From contig NZ_FZOK01000003.1 in NCBI RefSeq assembly GCF_900188245.1, positions 62,001-126,000 of the forward strand: DNA of 64,000 bases. The letters run 5' to 3'. This document shows, piece by piece, positions 7,541 through 15,321 of the stretch. The notes beneath the pieces were generated by a model. That model saw only the letters and a list, made by a program, of their open reading frames with translations. It had not been told where the DNA came from and did not search any database. The DNA comes from Belliella buryatensis. Lineage in GTDB: Bacteria; Bacteroidota; Bacteroidia; Cytophagales; Cyclobacteriaceae. The position numbers and the translations under genes are program-made. How positions within the stretch are numbered: position 1 is the stretch's first letter; each line of letters begins with the position of its first letter.

Positions 7541-10501
7541 ATGCGTAACCAAGGTGTTATTGTGTTTTTGACGGTGATTGTTACAGCGCTATGTCTGTAC
7601 TATCTGTCATTCACATTTGTATCAAACAACATTCAGCAGAAGGCTGTTGAATATGCCACTGACGAAGTAGGCAATGTAGACTTCGGTAAGAAGCAAGCAT
7701 ATTTGGACTCTATTTACAGAGAGCCAGTATACAACTTTTTGGGTGCTAAGTTTACCTACAAAGAAATCAAAGAAACTGAACTGGGTCTTGGTCTTGATTT
7801 ACAAGGAGGTATGCACGTGACTTTGGAGGTGTCTCCAATAGAAATTGTCAAAGGGCTATCTGGCAATAGCAAAGACCCTATGTTCAATGCTGCGTTGGAA
7901 GATGCCACTCAAGCTGCAAAGACTTCAAACCAAAAATTCGTAGACTTATTCTACGCTGCTTGGCAGTCAAAAGCAGGTGGTAAAAACTTAAATACCATTT
8001 TTGCAACAGCAGCCAACAGAGGAAGAATCTCTCTGGAGTCATCAGATGCGGATATTCTTGGTATTATCGATACTGAAATCGAGAACGCCATCGAACGTTC
8101 TTTCAATATCTTAAGAACAAGGGTGGATAGATTTGGTACATCTCAGCCTAATATTCAAAGAATCCAAGGTTCTGGAAGAATTCAGATCGAAGTTCCTGGT
8201 GTAGATAATCAGGAGCGTGTTAGAAACCTTCTGCAAGGTGTAGCTAAGCTACAATTCTGGGAAGTAGCAGAGGTCAATGATTACTTAGGTGAGTTAGAAG
8301 CTATAAATGCACTTCTAGTATCAGAAGCTAAGGCTAAAAAAGGTGAAACCACTCCTGCAGATGCAGATACCACGGAAGAAGAAGAAGAGTCAACAGACCT
8401 TGAGAGACAGTTAGCGGATGGCGAAGGTGATGACTTCTCCTCTGAAGTATCCCCAATTTTCGCATTGACCAAAGCTAACTACGGTTTGGTATATGAAATC
8501 AGAGATACTGTTACCATCAACAGGATTTTTGCAAGAGAAGATATTAGGTCTTTACTTCCAAGAGATGTGAAGTTTTTGTGGTCAGTGAAACCACAAAAAG
8601 TCGACAATATGGAATTGCTTGAGCTTTATGGTATTAAATTGACCAGAAACTCAGACCAAGCATTATTAGAAGGTGATGTAGTGACTGATGCAAGACAGAC
8701 TTTGGATCAAACATCAAGACCTGCTGTGAGCATGCAGATGAATGCAGACGGTGCCAGAAAATGGAGAAAAGTAACTGGTGAAAATATTGGTAAGCGAATC
8801 GCTGTGGTACTTGATGACTATGTGTATACTGCTCCTACCGTACAAGGTGAAATTCCTTCTGGTCAGTCTGAAATCACAGGTAACTTCTCTTTAGAAGAAG
8901 CTAAAGATTTGGCAAACATCCTGAAATCAGGTAGCCTTCCAGCTCCAACCAAAATCGTAGAAGAGGCGTTTGTTGGTCCTACATTAGGTAAAGAAGCGAG
9001 CAATCAAGGTGTGATTTCCATGATCGCAGGTTTGGTATTGGTAGTATTGTTCATGGTAGCATATTATTCCAAAGGTGGATTTGTAGCAATCGCTGCATTG
9101 GTGTTCAACATCTTCTTTATCTTGGGAATCTTGGCTCAGCTGGGTGCTGCATTGACCTTGCCTGGTATCGCTGGTATCGTCTTGACCATTGGTATGTCTA
9201 TCGATGCCAACGTCTTGATTTTTGAAAGGATCAAAGAGGAACTCAGAAATGGTTCTGGATTACTTGCTGCTATCAATGAAGGTTATGGAAAAGCATTCTC
9301 TGCTATCCTTGACTCCAATGTGACCACATTCTTGACAGGTGCCATTCTTTATGCATTAGGTCAGGGACCAGTAAAAGGTTTTGCAATCGTATTGATGATT
9401 GGTATTGCTTCATCTTTCTTCTCAGCGGTATTCATTACCAGAGTGATAGTGTACTGGATGAGCAAGAAAAAAGGTGATAAGGCGAGCATTTCATTCTCTT
9501 CTCCACTTGCAAAAAATGTATTGAGCGAATTGAATATAGACTTCTTGAGCAAGAGAAAAGTAGCTTATTTATTCTCAACTGGTATCATTATAATCGGTCT
9601 TGGAGTTGCTGCAATCAATGGTCTTAAATTCGGAGTGGACTTTACCGGTGGTAGATCTTATATCGTACAGTTCACTCAGCCAATAGCTACTTCGGACTTG
9701 AAAGTAGGACTTGATGGTGAGTTTGACGGATCTGTAGAAGTTAAAACTTTCGGTGCAAATAATGTCCTTAAAGTGACAACATCCTACTTAATTACTGAAG
9801 ACGATGATACTTCTAATGCAGAGGTTGAACAAAAGGTAAAAGAAGGAATTGCATCAGTAACTGGCTTAGAATTTACGAGGGATGCTGAGAATATGAAAGA
9901 AGGACAGTTTGCCATCACTGGTACATCTAAAGTTGGTGCGACTGTGGCAGACGATATCAAGACTTCATCAGCAGAGGCGATGTTCTTTGCCTTAGTCGCT
10001 ATCTTCTTGTACATTCTATTGAGATTCCGCAAGTGGCAGTTCTCACTTGGTTCCATCATTGCATTGGTGCATGACGTTTTCTTTGTGATCGCAGCTTTTG
10101 CTATTGCGAGTGCTTTGGGTGCTACATTTGAAATCGATCAGGTATTCATTGCCGCAGTCTTGACTGTGGTTGGTTACTCTATCAATGATACCGTGATTGT
10201 GTTTGATAGAATCAGAGAAAATATTGAAAATAGAGGTACTTCTAAGCTAGTGAAAATGTTCAACGATGCAATCAACCAAACAATGGCTAGAACCTTGATT
10301 ACATCCTTCACTACTTTGATAGTGGTCTTGGTGTTGTTGATCTTTGGTGGAGAGGTACTGAGAGGATTTTCTTTCGCATTGCTTATAGGTGTATTGGTTG
10401 GTACTTATTCTTCCATCTACATCGCTACTCCAATTGTGGTGGACTTAATGAAGCGTGAGATTGAAAGCGAGTCTACTGAAACGGCGAAGAAGCCTGCTTG
10501 A
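7541..10501 (+). CDS. secDF: fused protein-export membrane protein SecDF
   Basis: 986 residues. SecD and SecF are one polypeptide, as usual in Bacteroidota. The complex uses the proton gradient to pull preproteins through SecYEG on the periplasmic side. SecD part: one N-terminal membrane segment, LGLGLDLQGGMHVTLEV (about 84-100), a large periplasmic domain, then five membrane segments around 490-650 with SIDANVLIFERIKEE. SecF part: segment near 680, LKFGVDFTGG, a smaller periplasmic domain, and five more segments containing GYSINDTVIVFDRIREN. An acidic insertion in the periplasmic domain (about 255-300, with TTEEEEES) is unlike the compact E. coli SecD. A hairpin terminator follows within 30 bases. 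Confidence 0.97.
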   Translation: MRNQGVIVFLTVIVTALCLYYLSFTFVSNNIQQKAVEYATDEVGNVDFGKKQAYLDSIYREPVYNFLGAKFTYKEIKETELGLGLDLQGGMHVTLEVSPIEIVKGLSGNSKDPMFNAALEDATQAAKTSNQKFVDLFYAAWQSKAGGKNLNTIFATAANRGRISLESSDADILGIIDTEIENAIERSFNILRTRVDRFGTSQPNIQRIQGSGRIQIEVPGVDNQERVRNLLQGVAKLQFWEVAEVNDYLGELEAINALLVSEAKAKKGETTPADADTTEEEEESTDLERQLADGEGDDFSSEVSPIFALTKANYGLVYEIRDTVTINRIFAREDIRSLLPRDVKFLWSVKPQKVDNMELLELYGIKLTRNSDQALLEGDVVTDARQTLDQTSRPAVSMQMNADGARKWRKVTGENIGKRIAVVLDDYVYTAPTVQGEIPSGQSEITGNFSLEEAKDLANILKSGSLPAPTKIVEEAFVGPTLGKEASNQGVISMIAGLVLVVLFMVAYYSKGGFVAIAALVFNIFFILGILAQLGAALTLPGIAGIVLTIGMSIDANVLIFERIKEELRNGSGLLAAINEGYGKAFSAILDSNVTTFLTGAILYALGQGPVKGFAIVLMIGIASSFFSAVFITRVIVYWMSKKKGDKASISFSSPLAKNVLSELNIDFLSKRKVAYLFSTGIIIIGLGVAAINGLKFGVDFTGGRSYIVQFTQPIATSDLKVGLDGEFDGSVEVKTFGANNVLKVTTSYLITEDDDTSNAEVEQKVKEGIASVTGLEFTRDAENMKEGQFAITGTSKVGATVADDIKTSSAEAMFFALVAIFLYILLRFRKWQFSLGSIIALVHDVFFVIAAFAIASALGATFEIDQVFIAAVLTVVGYSINDTVIVFDRIRENIENRGTSKLVKMFNDAINQTMARTLITSFTTLIVVLVLLIFGGEVLRGFSFALLIGVLVGTYSSIYIATPIVVDLMKREIESESTETAKKPA

Positions 10502-10530
10502 TAATGAAAAGTTAATTTGAATTTCAAAAA

Positions 10531-10559
10531 GGGAGTTGAGCAATCGACTCCCTTTTTTT
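10531..10559 (+). terminator. rho-independent terminator after secDF
   Basis: GGGAGT pairs with ACTCCC around a ten-base loop and is followed by seven T residues, 29 bases after the secDF stop. Confidence 0.85.
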
Positions 10560-10604
10560 GTGCATTTAATATATTACCTTATAAAGAAAATCAAATCCTA
10601 TCAA

Positions 10605-10844
10605 ATGAAGCTTCACAAATCATTAAGTGCTTTGACATTCATCTTACTCCTTTTTTATATGAGTTTGAAAGGAAAGTTGAATGAATCGATTTTGGTTCAA
10701 TGGTCCTTACTTGGATTCATATTATTAGTCGCTATTTCGGCGTTTTTTGTTAAACATAAAGATGGTAGTATCAAGAAAAGTAAAATTATCTTTACAGGGG
10801 TTACCATTTTGGGGTCGATCATCCTTGCCTTTTATTTCCTATAA
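10605..10844 (+). CDS. small integral membrane protein of unknown function
   Basis: 79 residues with three hydrophobic segments (about 8-22, 31-48 and 61-79) separated by short basic turns (KGKLNE and KHKDGSIKKSK). No known family is recognised. ATG 10605 is preferred; an in-frame TTG at 10536 would start inside the secDF terminator. Its end abuts a noncoding region with REP-like hairpins. The open frame and hydrophobic pattern fit a real short membrane protein, but nothing indicates a role. Confidence 0.55.
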   Translation: MKLHKSLSALTFILLLFYMSLKGKLNESILVQWSLLGFILLVAISAFFVKHKDGSIKKSKIIFTGVTILGSIILAFYFL

Positions 10845-10864
10845 CTTCAAGTTTACAAAGAATA

Positions 10865-11040
10865 GAAATTCAACACCTTCGGTGTTGTGGAGTGGGGCAT
10901 ACCTTTTTTCCACATTGGCACGTAGGGTTAATTATATTTATTCCCTTCGGGAATATTGGGTCTAGCTCTACATATCAGGCTCTTTTCATAATGTAAGTCG
11001 TAATTCTTCGGGAGGAAACTTTTAAGCATCTTCAAGTGGC
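10865..11040. repeat. REP-like noncoding region with TTC-loop hairpins
   Basis: This gap holds no convincing gene. Two perfect seven-base stems with identical TTC loops are present: CAACACC/GGTGTTG at 10871-10887 and TATTCCC/GGGAATA at 10939-10955. A weaker TTCGGGAGGAA relative lies near 11006. They are embedded in a longer patterned sequence. I have an unverified impression that similar sequences recur between genes in related genomes. It may be a REP/MITE-type interspersed element or the relic of one. Confidence 0.45.
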
Positions 11041-11075
11041 ATTGGCTAAGTTCGATGAAGTAGAAATATAACCCC

Positions 11076-11103
11076 AAAAAATACCCTCAACAGGGTATTT
11101 TTT
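11076..11103. terminator. perfect hairpin with T tail upstream of the 7TM cassette
   Basis: Eleven bases, AAAAAATACCC, pair perfectly with GGGTATTTTTT around a six-base loop. A/T runs on both sides let it work in either direction. It separates the REP-like region from the gene at 11149. Confidence 0.75.
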
Positions 11104-11148
11104 AGAGGTTTTTAATGCTTTAGCTTTGTTGTAATCAAAATTGGCAAC

Positions 11149-11823
11149 ATGAGCGCAGATTTTTATTTGATTTCTATAGGGTTGGGACTTTTTGCATCTC
11201 TGATTTATTGGGGGATCAAAAACAAGCCTCAGATCAAAAGTCACGGAATCATCTTACTGATTCTTCTCTTAGTTTTTGGTATGGAGTCGGCAGGATCTTA
11301 CACTGCTGCCAGGCGGATCAACAATGCTTTACTCTATAATATTGGCTGGGTGTACTTAGAATCACTTTTGCTGATTCTGTACTTCTACTCTTTGGAGCAA
11401 AGTCAACAATTAAAAACAGGTATCAGATGGATGACTGTATTGATTTTTCTTTGGGGTATTCTCAATTCTTTCCTTTACCAGGACATGACCAACACATTCC
11501 AATATTTCTCATTCTTACCCTTTGCGCTATTTATCATTGGCCTGACAGGATTATTTTTATATAGAATTCTCAATCTCAAACTTTATCCTGATAAAAATCT
11601 AGTGCAAATCCCACACTTCTGGATCACCTGCTCTATTCTATTTTTTTATGCTGAGGCCATCGTTCTGTTTGGAACTTATCAGTTTTATCCCAGTGTCGTA
11701 GTGACTCATGTGGACATCTTTTTTTCCTTCAACCGATTTCTTGCAGGCCTCATGTATTTGACTTTTGGACTTTCATTTTTTATCCCTTTGTTTATTAATA
11801 AAAGAGCTTCACAAGCTTACTAA
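11149..11823 (+). CDS. seven-helix membrane protein, paralogue A of the cassette
   Basis: 224 residues with about seven hydrophobic helices (near 4-22, 33-52, 64-82, 91-110, 119-141, 158-180, 196-215) and short loops. No named family recognised. It shares a motif with the proteins at 12265 and 13135: E-x-x-G-S-Y-T-x-x-R-R-I-N-N then Y-N-I and V-Y-x-E-S-L-L across helices 2-3. It also shares FWIT before helix 6 and an MYL-x-x-GL-x-F-x-x-P ending. The conserved Glu, Arg and Asn in or near the membrane suggest a functional site. It is followed 25 bases later by the small CPPxC protein gene, so a receptor/partner relation is possible but inferred. Confidence 0.75.
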   Translation: MSADFYLISIGLGLFASLIYWGIKNKPQIKSHGIILLILLLVFGMESAGSYTAARRINNALLYNIGWVYLESLLLILYFYSLEQSQQLKTGIRWMTVLIFLWGILNSFLYQDMTNTFQYFSFLPFALFIIGLTGLFLYRILNLKLYPDKNLVQIPHFWITCSILFFYAEAIVLFGTYQFYPSVVVTHVDIFFSFNRFLAGLMYLTFGLSFFIPLFINKRASQAY

Positions 11824-11848
11824 ATATAACCACCTAACCAAGCGTAAC

Positions 11849-12253
11849 ATGAAAAAAGGATTAATCAAAAAATTCAGAGCGTACTACAGCAAACATGGAC
11901 AAATCCACATTCCAGGTCGGGATAAGGATAACAATCCAATCGAAAAACAAACCGACTGGGTTTGGTTTGACAGAGAGACCATAGAAGAGGCTTTAAAAAA
12001 AGCTGACGCCGATGGAAAGGTTGGTGGACTGAAAATGTACATCGGACAATATGATAAAGAAACCATATCAATGTTACCTAAGGAGCGGCCAGAAAAAGAA
12101 GAATATATTGGAAGAATTTCATTAGTTTTGGTTCCTGCTGATATGACCAAAGCAGGACCAAAAGATATCGGTAGCGCATCAGATTCTGATGATTCTGATG
12201 AAGAGGAGGAAGATGGTTGGAATGGAGGTAGAATTTGTCCTCCTGAATGCTGA
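11849..12253 (+). CDS. small acidic protein with C-terminal CPPxC motif
   Basis: 134 residues, no signal peptide or membrane span. The N-terminal half is basic (KKGLIKKFRAYYSKHG); the middle contains VWFDRETIEEALKKAD and LKMYIGQYDKE, suggesting a small folded domain. The C-terminus has an Asp/Ser/Glu tract and ends NGGRICPPEC, with its only two cysteines four residues apart around a Pro pair. Placement between two paralogous seven-helix proteins suggests a shared system. The tail from about residue 84 onward is repeated 870 bp downstream as a truncated copy. ATG 11849 is the first start that clears the upstream gene. The stop overlaps an ATG at 12247, though homology favours 12265 as the next start. 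Function unknown; the ending resembles a modified or disulfide-forming tail, but this is only inference. Confidence 0.75.
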   Translation: MKKGLIKKFRAYYSKHGQIHIPGRDKDNNPIEKQTDWVWFDRETIEEALKKADADGKVGGLKMYIGQYDKETISMLPKERPEKEEYIGRISLVLVPADMTKAGPKDIGSASDSDDSDEEEEDGWNGGRICPPEC

Positions 12254-12264
12254 CATTAAATTAT

Positions 12265-12930
12265 ATGAATCTACTAGATTGGTACAATGGAATAATATTG
12301 GTGGGGTTTATTTTGAGCATTCCCCACTTTTTTTTATCAAAGACATTCAAAAGTCAACATTTGGTTACTTTTATTATTCTATTGACAGCTTGCCTGCTTG
12401 AGCTATACGGGACTTACACCTATTTGAGAAAAATAAACAATAATTTAGCTTATAACATATTTTTTGTTTACGTTGAAACACTTCTTATACTTAGTTTATT
12501 TTACATTATTTTTAAAGAGAAAAAAATAAAATTATTACTCAAAATAGCTTCAATTTCATTTCTAATTTATGGTAGTATTATTTGCCTCTTTTTTCAAAGT
12601 ATGGAAACTTTTCACACATCTTCCTTTTCTTTAGGAAGTCTTATTATTATTATTTGTAGTATTTATTTTTTCCTTTCAATAATTTTAAAAGATAATTACT
12701 TAGGAGAAAACTTAGTGATTAATCCTATCTTTTGGATTATAACAAGTATATTCCTATTCTATACAACTACATTTCTTTATTTTTCTTTTTTTGATTTACT
12801 TTTTGATCTAGATATGTCTCTAATTACTATTCTAGGAGATTTTAAACGAATATTAGCAGTAGTTATGTATTTGATCATGGGGCTTGCCTTCTATGTTCCT
12901 TATCTCTATAGATCAGAGCAAAAGATTTAG
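12265..12930 (+). CDS. seven-helix membrane protein, paralogue B
   Basis: 221 residues, seven hydrophobic helices. It aligns without gaps to paralogue C: LLDWYNG/ILNWYTG at the N-terminus, LELYGTYTYLRKINN, YNIFFVYVETLLIL, FHTSSFSLGS, NPIFWI and MYLIMGLAFYVP. Start ATG 12265 corresponds exactly to ATG 13135 of paralogue C; an earlier ATG at 12247 overlaps the upstream stop and would add six residues. The DNA is strikingly AT-rich (many TTT, ATT and AAA codons; stretches near 25% GC by eye), unlike paralogue A and the flanking genes. This suggests different ancestry or relaxed selection. No family recognised; function inferred only from the cassette. Confidence 0.72.
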   Translation: MNLLDWYNGIILVGFILSIPHFFLSKTFKSQHLVTFIILLTACLLELYGTYTYLRKINNNLAYNIFFVYVETLLILSLFYIIFKEKKIKLLLKIASISFLIYGSIICLFFQSMETFHTSSFSLGSLIIIICSIYFFLSIILKDNYLGENLVINPIFWIITSIFLFYTTTFLYFSFFDLLFDLDMSLITILGDFKRILAVVMYLIMGLAFYVPYLYRSEQKI

Positions 12931-12961
12931 ATGGTTATTTCATTTCCATTCACCATAGTTA

Positions 12962-13123
12962 ATTTGGAAAGAATATATTAGAAGAATTTCATTAGTTTTG
13001 GTTCCTGCTGATATGACCAAAGCAGGACCAAAAGATATCGGTAGCGCATCAGATTCTGATGATTCTGATGAAGATGAGGAAGATGCATGGAATGGAGGAA
13101 GAATTTGCCCTCCTAGTTGTTGA
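12962..13123 (+). pseudogene. 5'-truncated second copy of the CPPxC protein tail
   Basis: In the frame of the full-length gene, codons are open from just after a TAA at 12959 to the stop at 13121-13123, but no ATG begins it. The encoded segment matches residues about 84-134 of the gene at 11849 and ends GGRICPPSC, keeping both cysteines. Ten base differences from the original include five or six amino acid changes (for example Gly to Arg, Glu to Asp, Gly to Ala, Glu to Ser) but no frameshift. An internal ATG at the Asp-Met codon pair could give a peptide of about 37 residues. Most likely a partial duplicate; expression as a short peptide cannot be excluded. Confidence 0.65.
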
Positions 13124-13134
13124 CAAACAAAAGA

Positions 13135-13800
13135 ATGGAGATACTTAATTGGTATACTGGATTTATTCTATTGGGGTTGCTTTTAAGCGTACCTCTCTTT
13201 TTTTTAAAAAATAGCTTTAAGAAACAACATCTTATCACATTTATTATTTTACTACTAGCATTCAGTCTTGAGTCATATGGATCCTATACAGTTCCAAGAA
13301 AAATAAATAACATTGATGTCTACAACATATTCTTCGTTTATTTAGAGACTTTATTGATCCTATGGCTTTTCGAAAGTTTTTTTGAATCTAAAAAGGCAAA
13401 ACTCCTGATCAAAATCGCCTCCCTTTTATTTCTGGTTTGGGGAGTTATCTATACCCTTTTCATCGAAGACTTATATACTTTTCATACCTATTCTTTTTCT
13501 TTAGGGAGCTTTATGATTATTCTATGCTGTATCTATTTCTTTATTTCTATTTTCTTAAAAGACTGGTTTATTGATGAAAAACTGCCTTTGAATCCTCTGT
13601 TTTGGATTACTACCTGCATATTTTTATTTTACACGAGCACTTTCCTTTACTTTTCTTCAATAACATTTGTAACTGATTTAGATCGAAATCTAATTTTAAT
13701 TTTAGGCTCCTTAAAAAGAACCATGTCCATATTCATGTATCTCGGAATGGGATTGGCTTTTTATCTTCCCTTTCTTACTAAAAATACACCGAAAGCTTGA
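13135..13800 (+). CDS. seven-helix membrane protein, paralogue C
   Basis: 221 residues with the same seven-helix layout and identical length as paralogue B. Conserved blocks are LESYGSYTVPRKINN, YNIFFVYLETLLIL, FHTYSFSLGS, NPLFWITT and MYLGMGLAFYLP. Base composition is less AT-biased than paralogue B. ATG 13135 is chosen because it aligns with the paralogue start and gives ILNWYTG directly after the methionine; a TTG at 13117 overlaps the truncated CPPxC copy. It ends 89 bases before a sensor kinase that has only one membrane span and no sensory domain of its own. A sensory partnership is therefore plausible but unproven. Confidence 0.73.
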   Translation: MEILNWYTGFILLGLLLSVPLFFLKNSFKKQHLITFIILLLAFSLESYGSYTVPRKINNIDVYNIFFVYLETLLILWLFESFFESKKAKLLIKIASLLFLVWGVIYTLFIEDLYTFHTYSFSLGSFMIILCCIYFFISIFLKDWFIDEKLPLNPLFWITTCIFLFYTSTFLYFSSITFVTDLDRNLILILGSLKRTMSIFMYLGMGLAFYLPFLTKNTPKA

Positions 13801-13889
13801 AACAATTTTTTAGACACATTTCAGTTTCTTATAGCCAAGCCCCTTGACAAAATTCTGTATATTCACAGCGCTTTTAAGATCAACTGTAT

Positions 13890-14654
13890 ATGGTTCAAGA
13901 TACGCCTAGCGTTTTTGTGATAATCCTCTCTGGATTTATTTTGATGCTCTTGATGGGTTCTTTTATCATCTTGATGGTCCTGCTTCATCGTAAGCGTCAG
14001 ATCGAAAACAAACAGAGACTAGAAGCATTACAGGCGGAGTTTGACAAAACCATCCTCAATGCAGAAAAAGAAATCCAAGAAGAAACACTCTCCCATGTAG
14101 GGCGAGAGCTGCATGACAATATCGGTCAGCTTCTCTCACTCACGAAGCTCACCCTGAATAGTAGCAAGCCAGAGAAAATCCAAGAAGGCAGGCAACTTGT
14201 CAACCAAGTGATCAAGGAAGTTCGTACCCTTTCCAAAGACCTAAACCTAGATTGGGTCAACGCCATCGACTTGGAAGCTTTTATCAAAAGAGAGCTTTCA
14301 AAGCTAGAAGACTTGAATTTTTGCCAAATTGAATTTGAGAGAATCGGCGAGCCAGAAGGGGTTGACCAATCCAAAAAACTGGTTCTGATTCGAGTAATCC
14401 AAGAGTGTCTCAATAATGTCATCAAGCATGCCAAGCCCAAAAGGCTTGGCATCAACTTGGTGCAAAATCCACAGCATCTTGAAGTCCATATTGAGGATGA
14501 TGGAGTAGGTTTTGATACCGAAAAGGCCTCCAATGGCTCTGGCATGTATAATTTGCAGAAAAGAATGCAGACAATAGGTGGTTCTATTTCAATCACTTCT
14601 GAGTTAGGCAAAGGCACCTTGGTCAAACTTATTTTGCCTAATTCGATTGCATAA
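13890..14654 (+). CDS. NarX/LiaS-type sensor histidine kinase with one membrane span
   Basis: 254 residues: one N-terminal membrane helix (about 7-31), a basic coiled linker, then a HisKA_3 dimerisation domain with His75 in GRELHDNIGQ. A HATPase_c domain follows with the N-box ECLNNVIKHAK (about 172-182), G1 box DDGVGFD and the GSGMYNLQKRM region. There is almost no extracytoplasmic part, so the input probably comes from the membrane, cytoplasm or another protein such as the upstream seven-helix proteins. The response regulator starts 12 bases after its stop. Upstream, TTGACA and TATATTCA-like elements (about 13844-13870) may form a weak promoter separate from the membrane genes. Confidence 0.9.
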   Translation: MVQDTPSVFVIILSGFILMLLMGSFIILMVLLHRKRQIENKQRLEALQAEFDKTILNAEKEIQEETLSHVGRELHDNIGQLLSLTKLTLNSSKPEKIQEGRQLVNQVIKEVRTLSKDLNLDWVNAIDLEAFIKRELSKLEDLNFCQIEFERIGEPEGVDQSKKLVLIRVIQECLNNVIKHAKPKRLGINLVQNPQHLEVHIEDDGVGFDTEKASNGSGMYNLQKRMQTIGGSISITSELGKGTLVKLILPNSIA

Positions 14655-14666
14655 GCTATCTTTTGG

Positions 14667-15308
14667 ATGATTATGCCACCTAAGATTAAAATAGCCCTCG
14701 CTGACGATCATAAATTATTCGCAAAAGGAATCGAAGGAATGCTCTCTGAAGAAGAGGATTTCGATGTACTTGATGTATTCACTAATGGTCAGGACCTCCT
14801 AGCATTTATTTCGAAAAAACATGTAGATGTAGTCATCACAGACATGAATATGCCTGTGGTAGATGGAGAAGGGGTCATCAAAGCTATCAAAAAAGGAAAA
14901 GAAGATACCAAAGTCATCGTCCTCTCCATGTATGATGAAGAATCCATCTTCAAAAAGTGTCAACAACTCGGCGCAGATGCCTATGTGCTCAAAGATGCCG
15001 ATCCTGATGAATTGATTTATACCATCAGAGAAGTTCATGAAGGTGTACATGTCATGAGTTTTCAGAAAGCCATACAGCAGAGTAATGATGATTATGCTCA
15101 TGATGGCTTCAAAGACAGGTATAAGCTTTCCAAACGTGAACTACAAATCTTGACCATGATCAAAAATGGAAAAATCAATAGGGAGATAGCCGAAGAATTG
15201 CACCTGAGTCAATTGACGGTAGAATCACACCGTAAGAAAATCCATTCTAAACTAGGGGTCAGCTCTGCCATAGAATTGGTCAAGCGAGCCATAGAAATGA
15301 AGCTTTAA
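14667..15308 (+). CDS. NarL/FixJ-family response regulator
   Basis: 213 residues. The receiver domain (about 6-125) has acidic pocket residues in ALADDHK, phospho-acceptor Asp59 in VITDMNMP, and the conserved Lys in VLKDADPDE. The C-terminal LuxR-type helix-turn-helix (about 146-212) contains LSKRELQILTMIKNG and LSQLTVESHRKKIHSKLGV. It is the cognate partner of the adjacent HisKA_3 kinase and would act as a DNA-binding transcription factor. ATG 14667 or ATG 14673 could be the start; the choice changes two residues. The downstream oxidoreductase begins 13 bases later and may be in the same transcript. Target genes are not evident. Confidence 0.93.
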   Translation: MIMPPKIKIALADDHKLFAKGIEGMLSEEEDFDVLDVFTNGQDLLAFISKKHVDVVITDMNMPVVDGEGVIKAIKKGKEDTKVIVLSMYDEESIFKKCQQLGADAYVLKDADPDELIYTIREVHEGVHVMSFQKAIQQSNDDYAHDGFKDRYKLSKRELQILTMIKNGKINREIAEELHLSQLTVESHRKKIHSKLGVSSAIELVKRAIEMKL

Positions 15309-15321
15309 TTTTTAAACTAGC

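Larger units (their letters stand above)
12101..13800 (+). repeat. 870-bp tandem duplication (CPPxC tail plus 7TM gene), unevenly diverged
   Basis: Unit 1 runs from about 12101 to 12970, unit 2 from about 12971 to 13800. Offsets of the start (12265/13135), stop (12930/13800) and CPPxC tail stop (12253/13123) are all exactly 870 with no net indel. In the tail, 143 of 153 bases match, including an unbroken identical run of about 98 bases. The membrane genes that follow are clearly diverged. Similarity stops abruptly upstream of 12101/12971. Confidence 0.85.

Noticed and set aside
10747-10965. Plus-strand frame of 72 codons across the REP-like region
   Set aside because: Overlaps the small membrane gene in another frame and reads through the hairpins; more likely noncoding repeat.
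14126-14626. Antisense frame of 166 codons in the sensor kinase gene
   Set aside because: Covers the kinase catalytic domain on the opposite strand and has no recognisable features.
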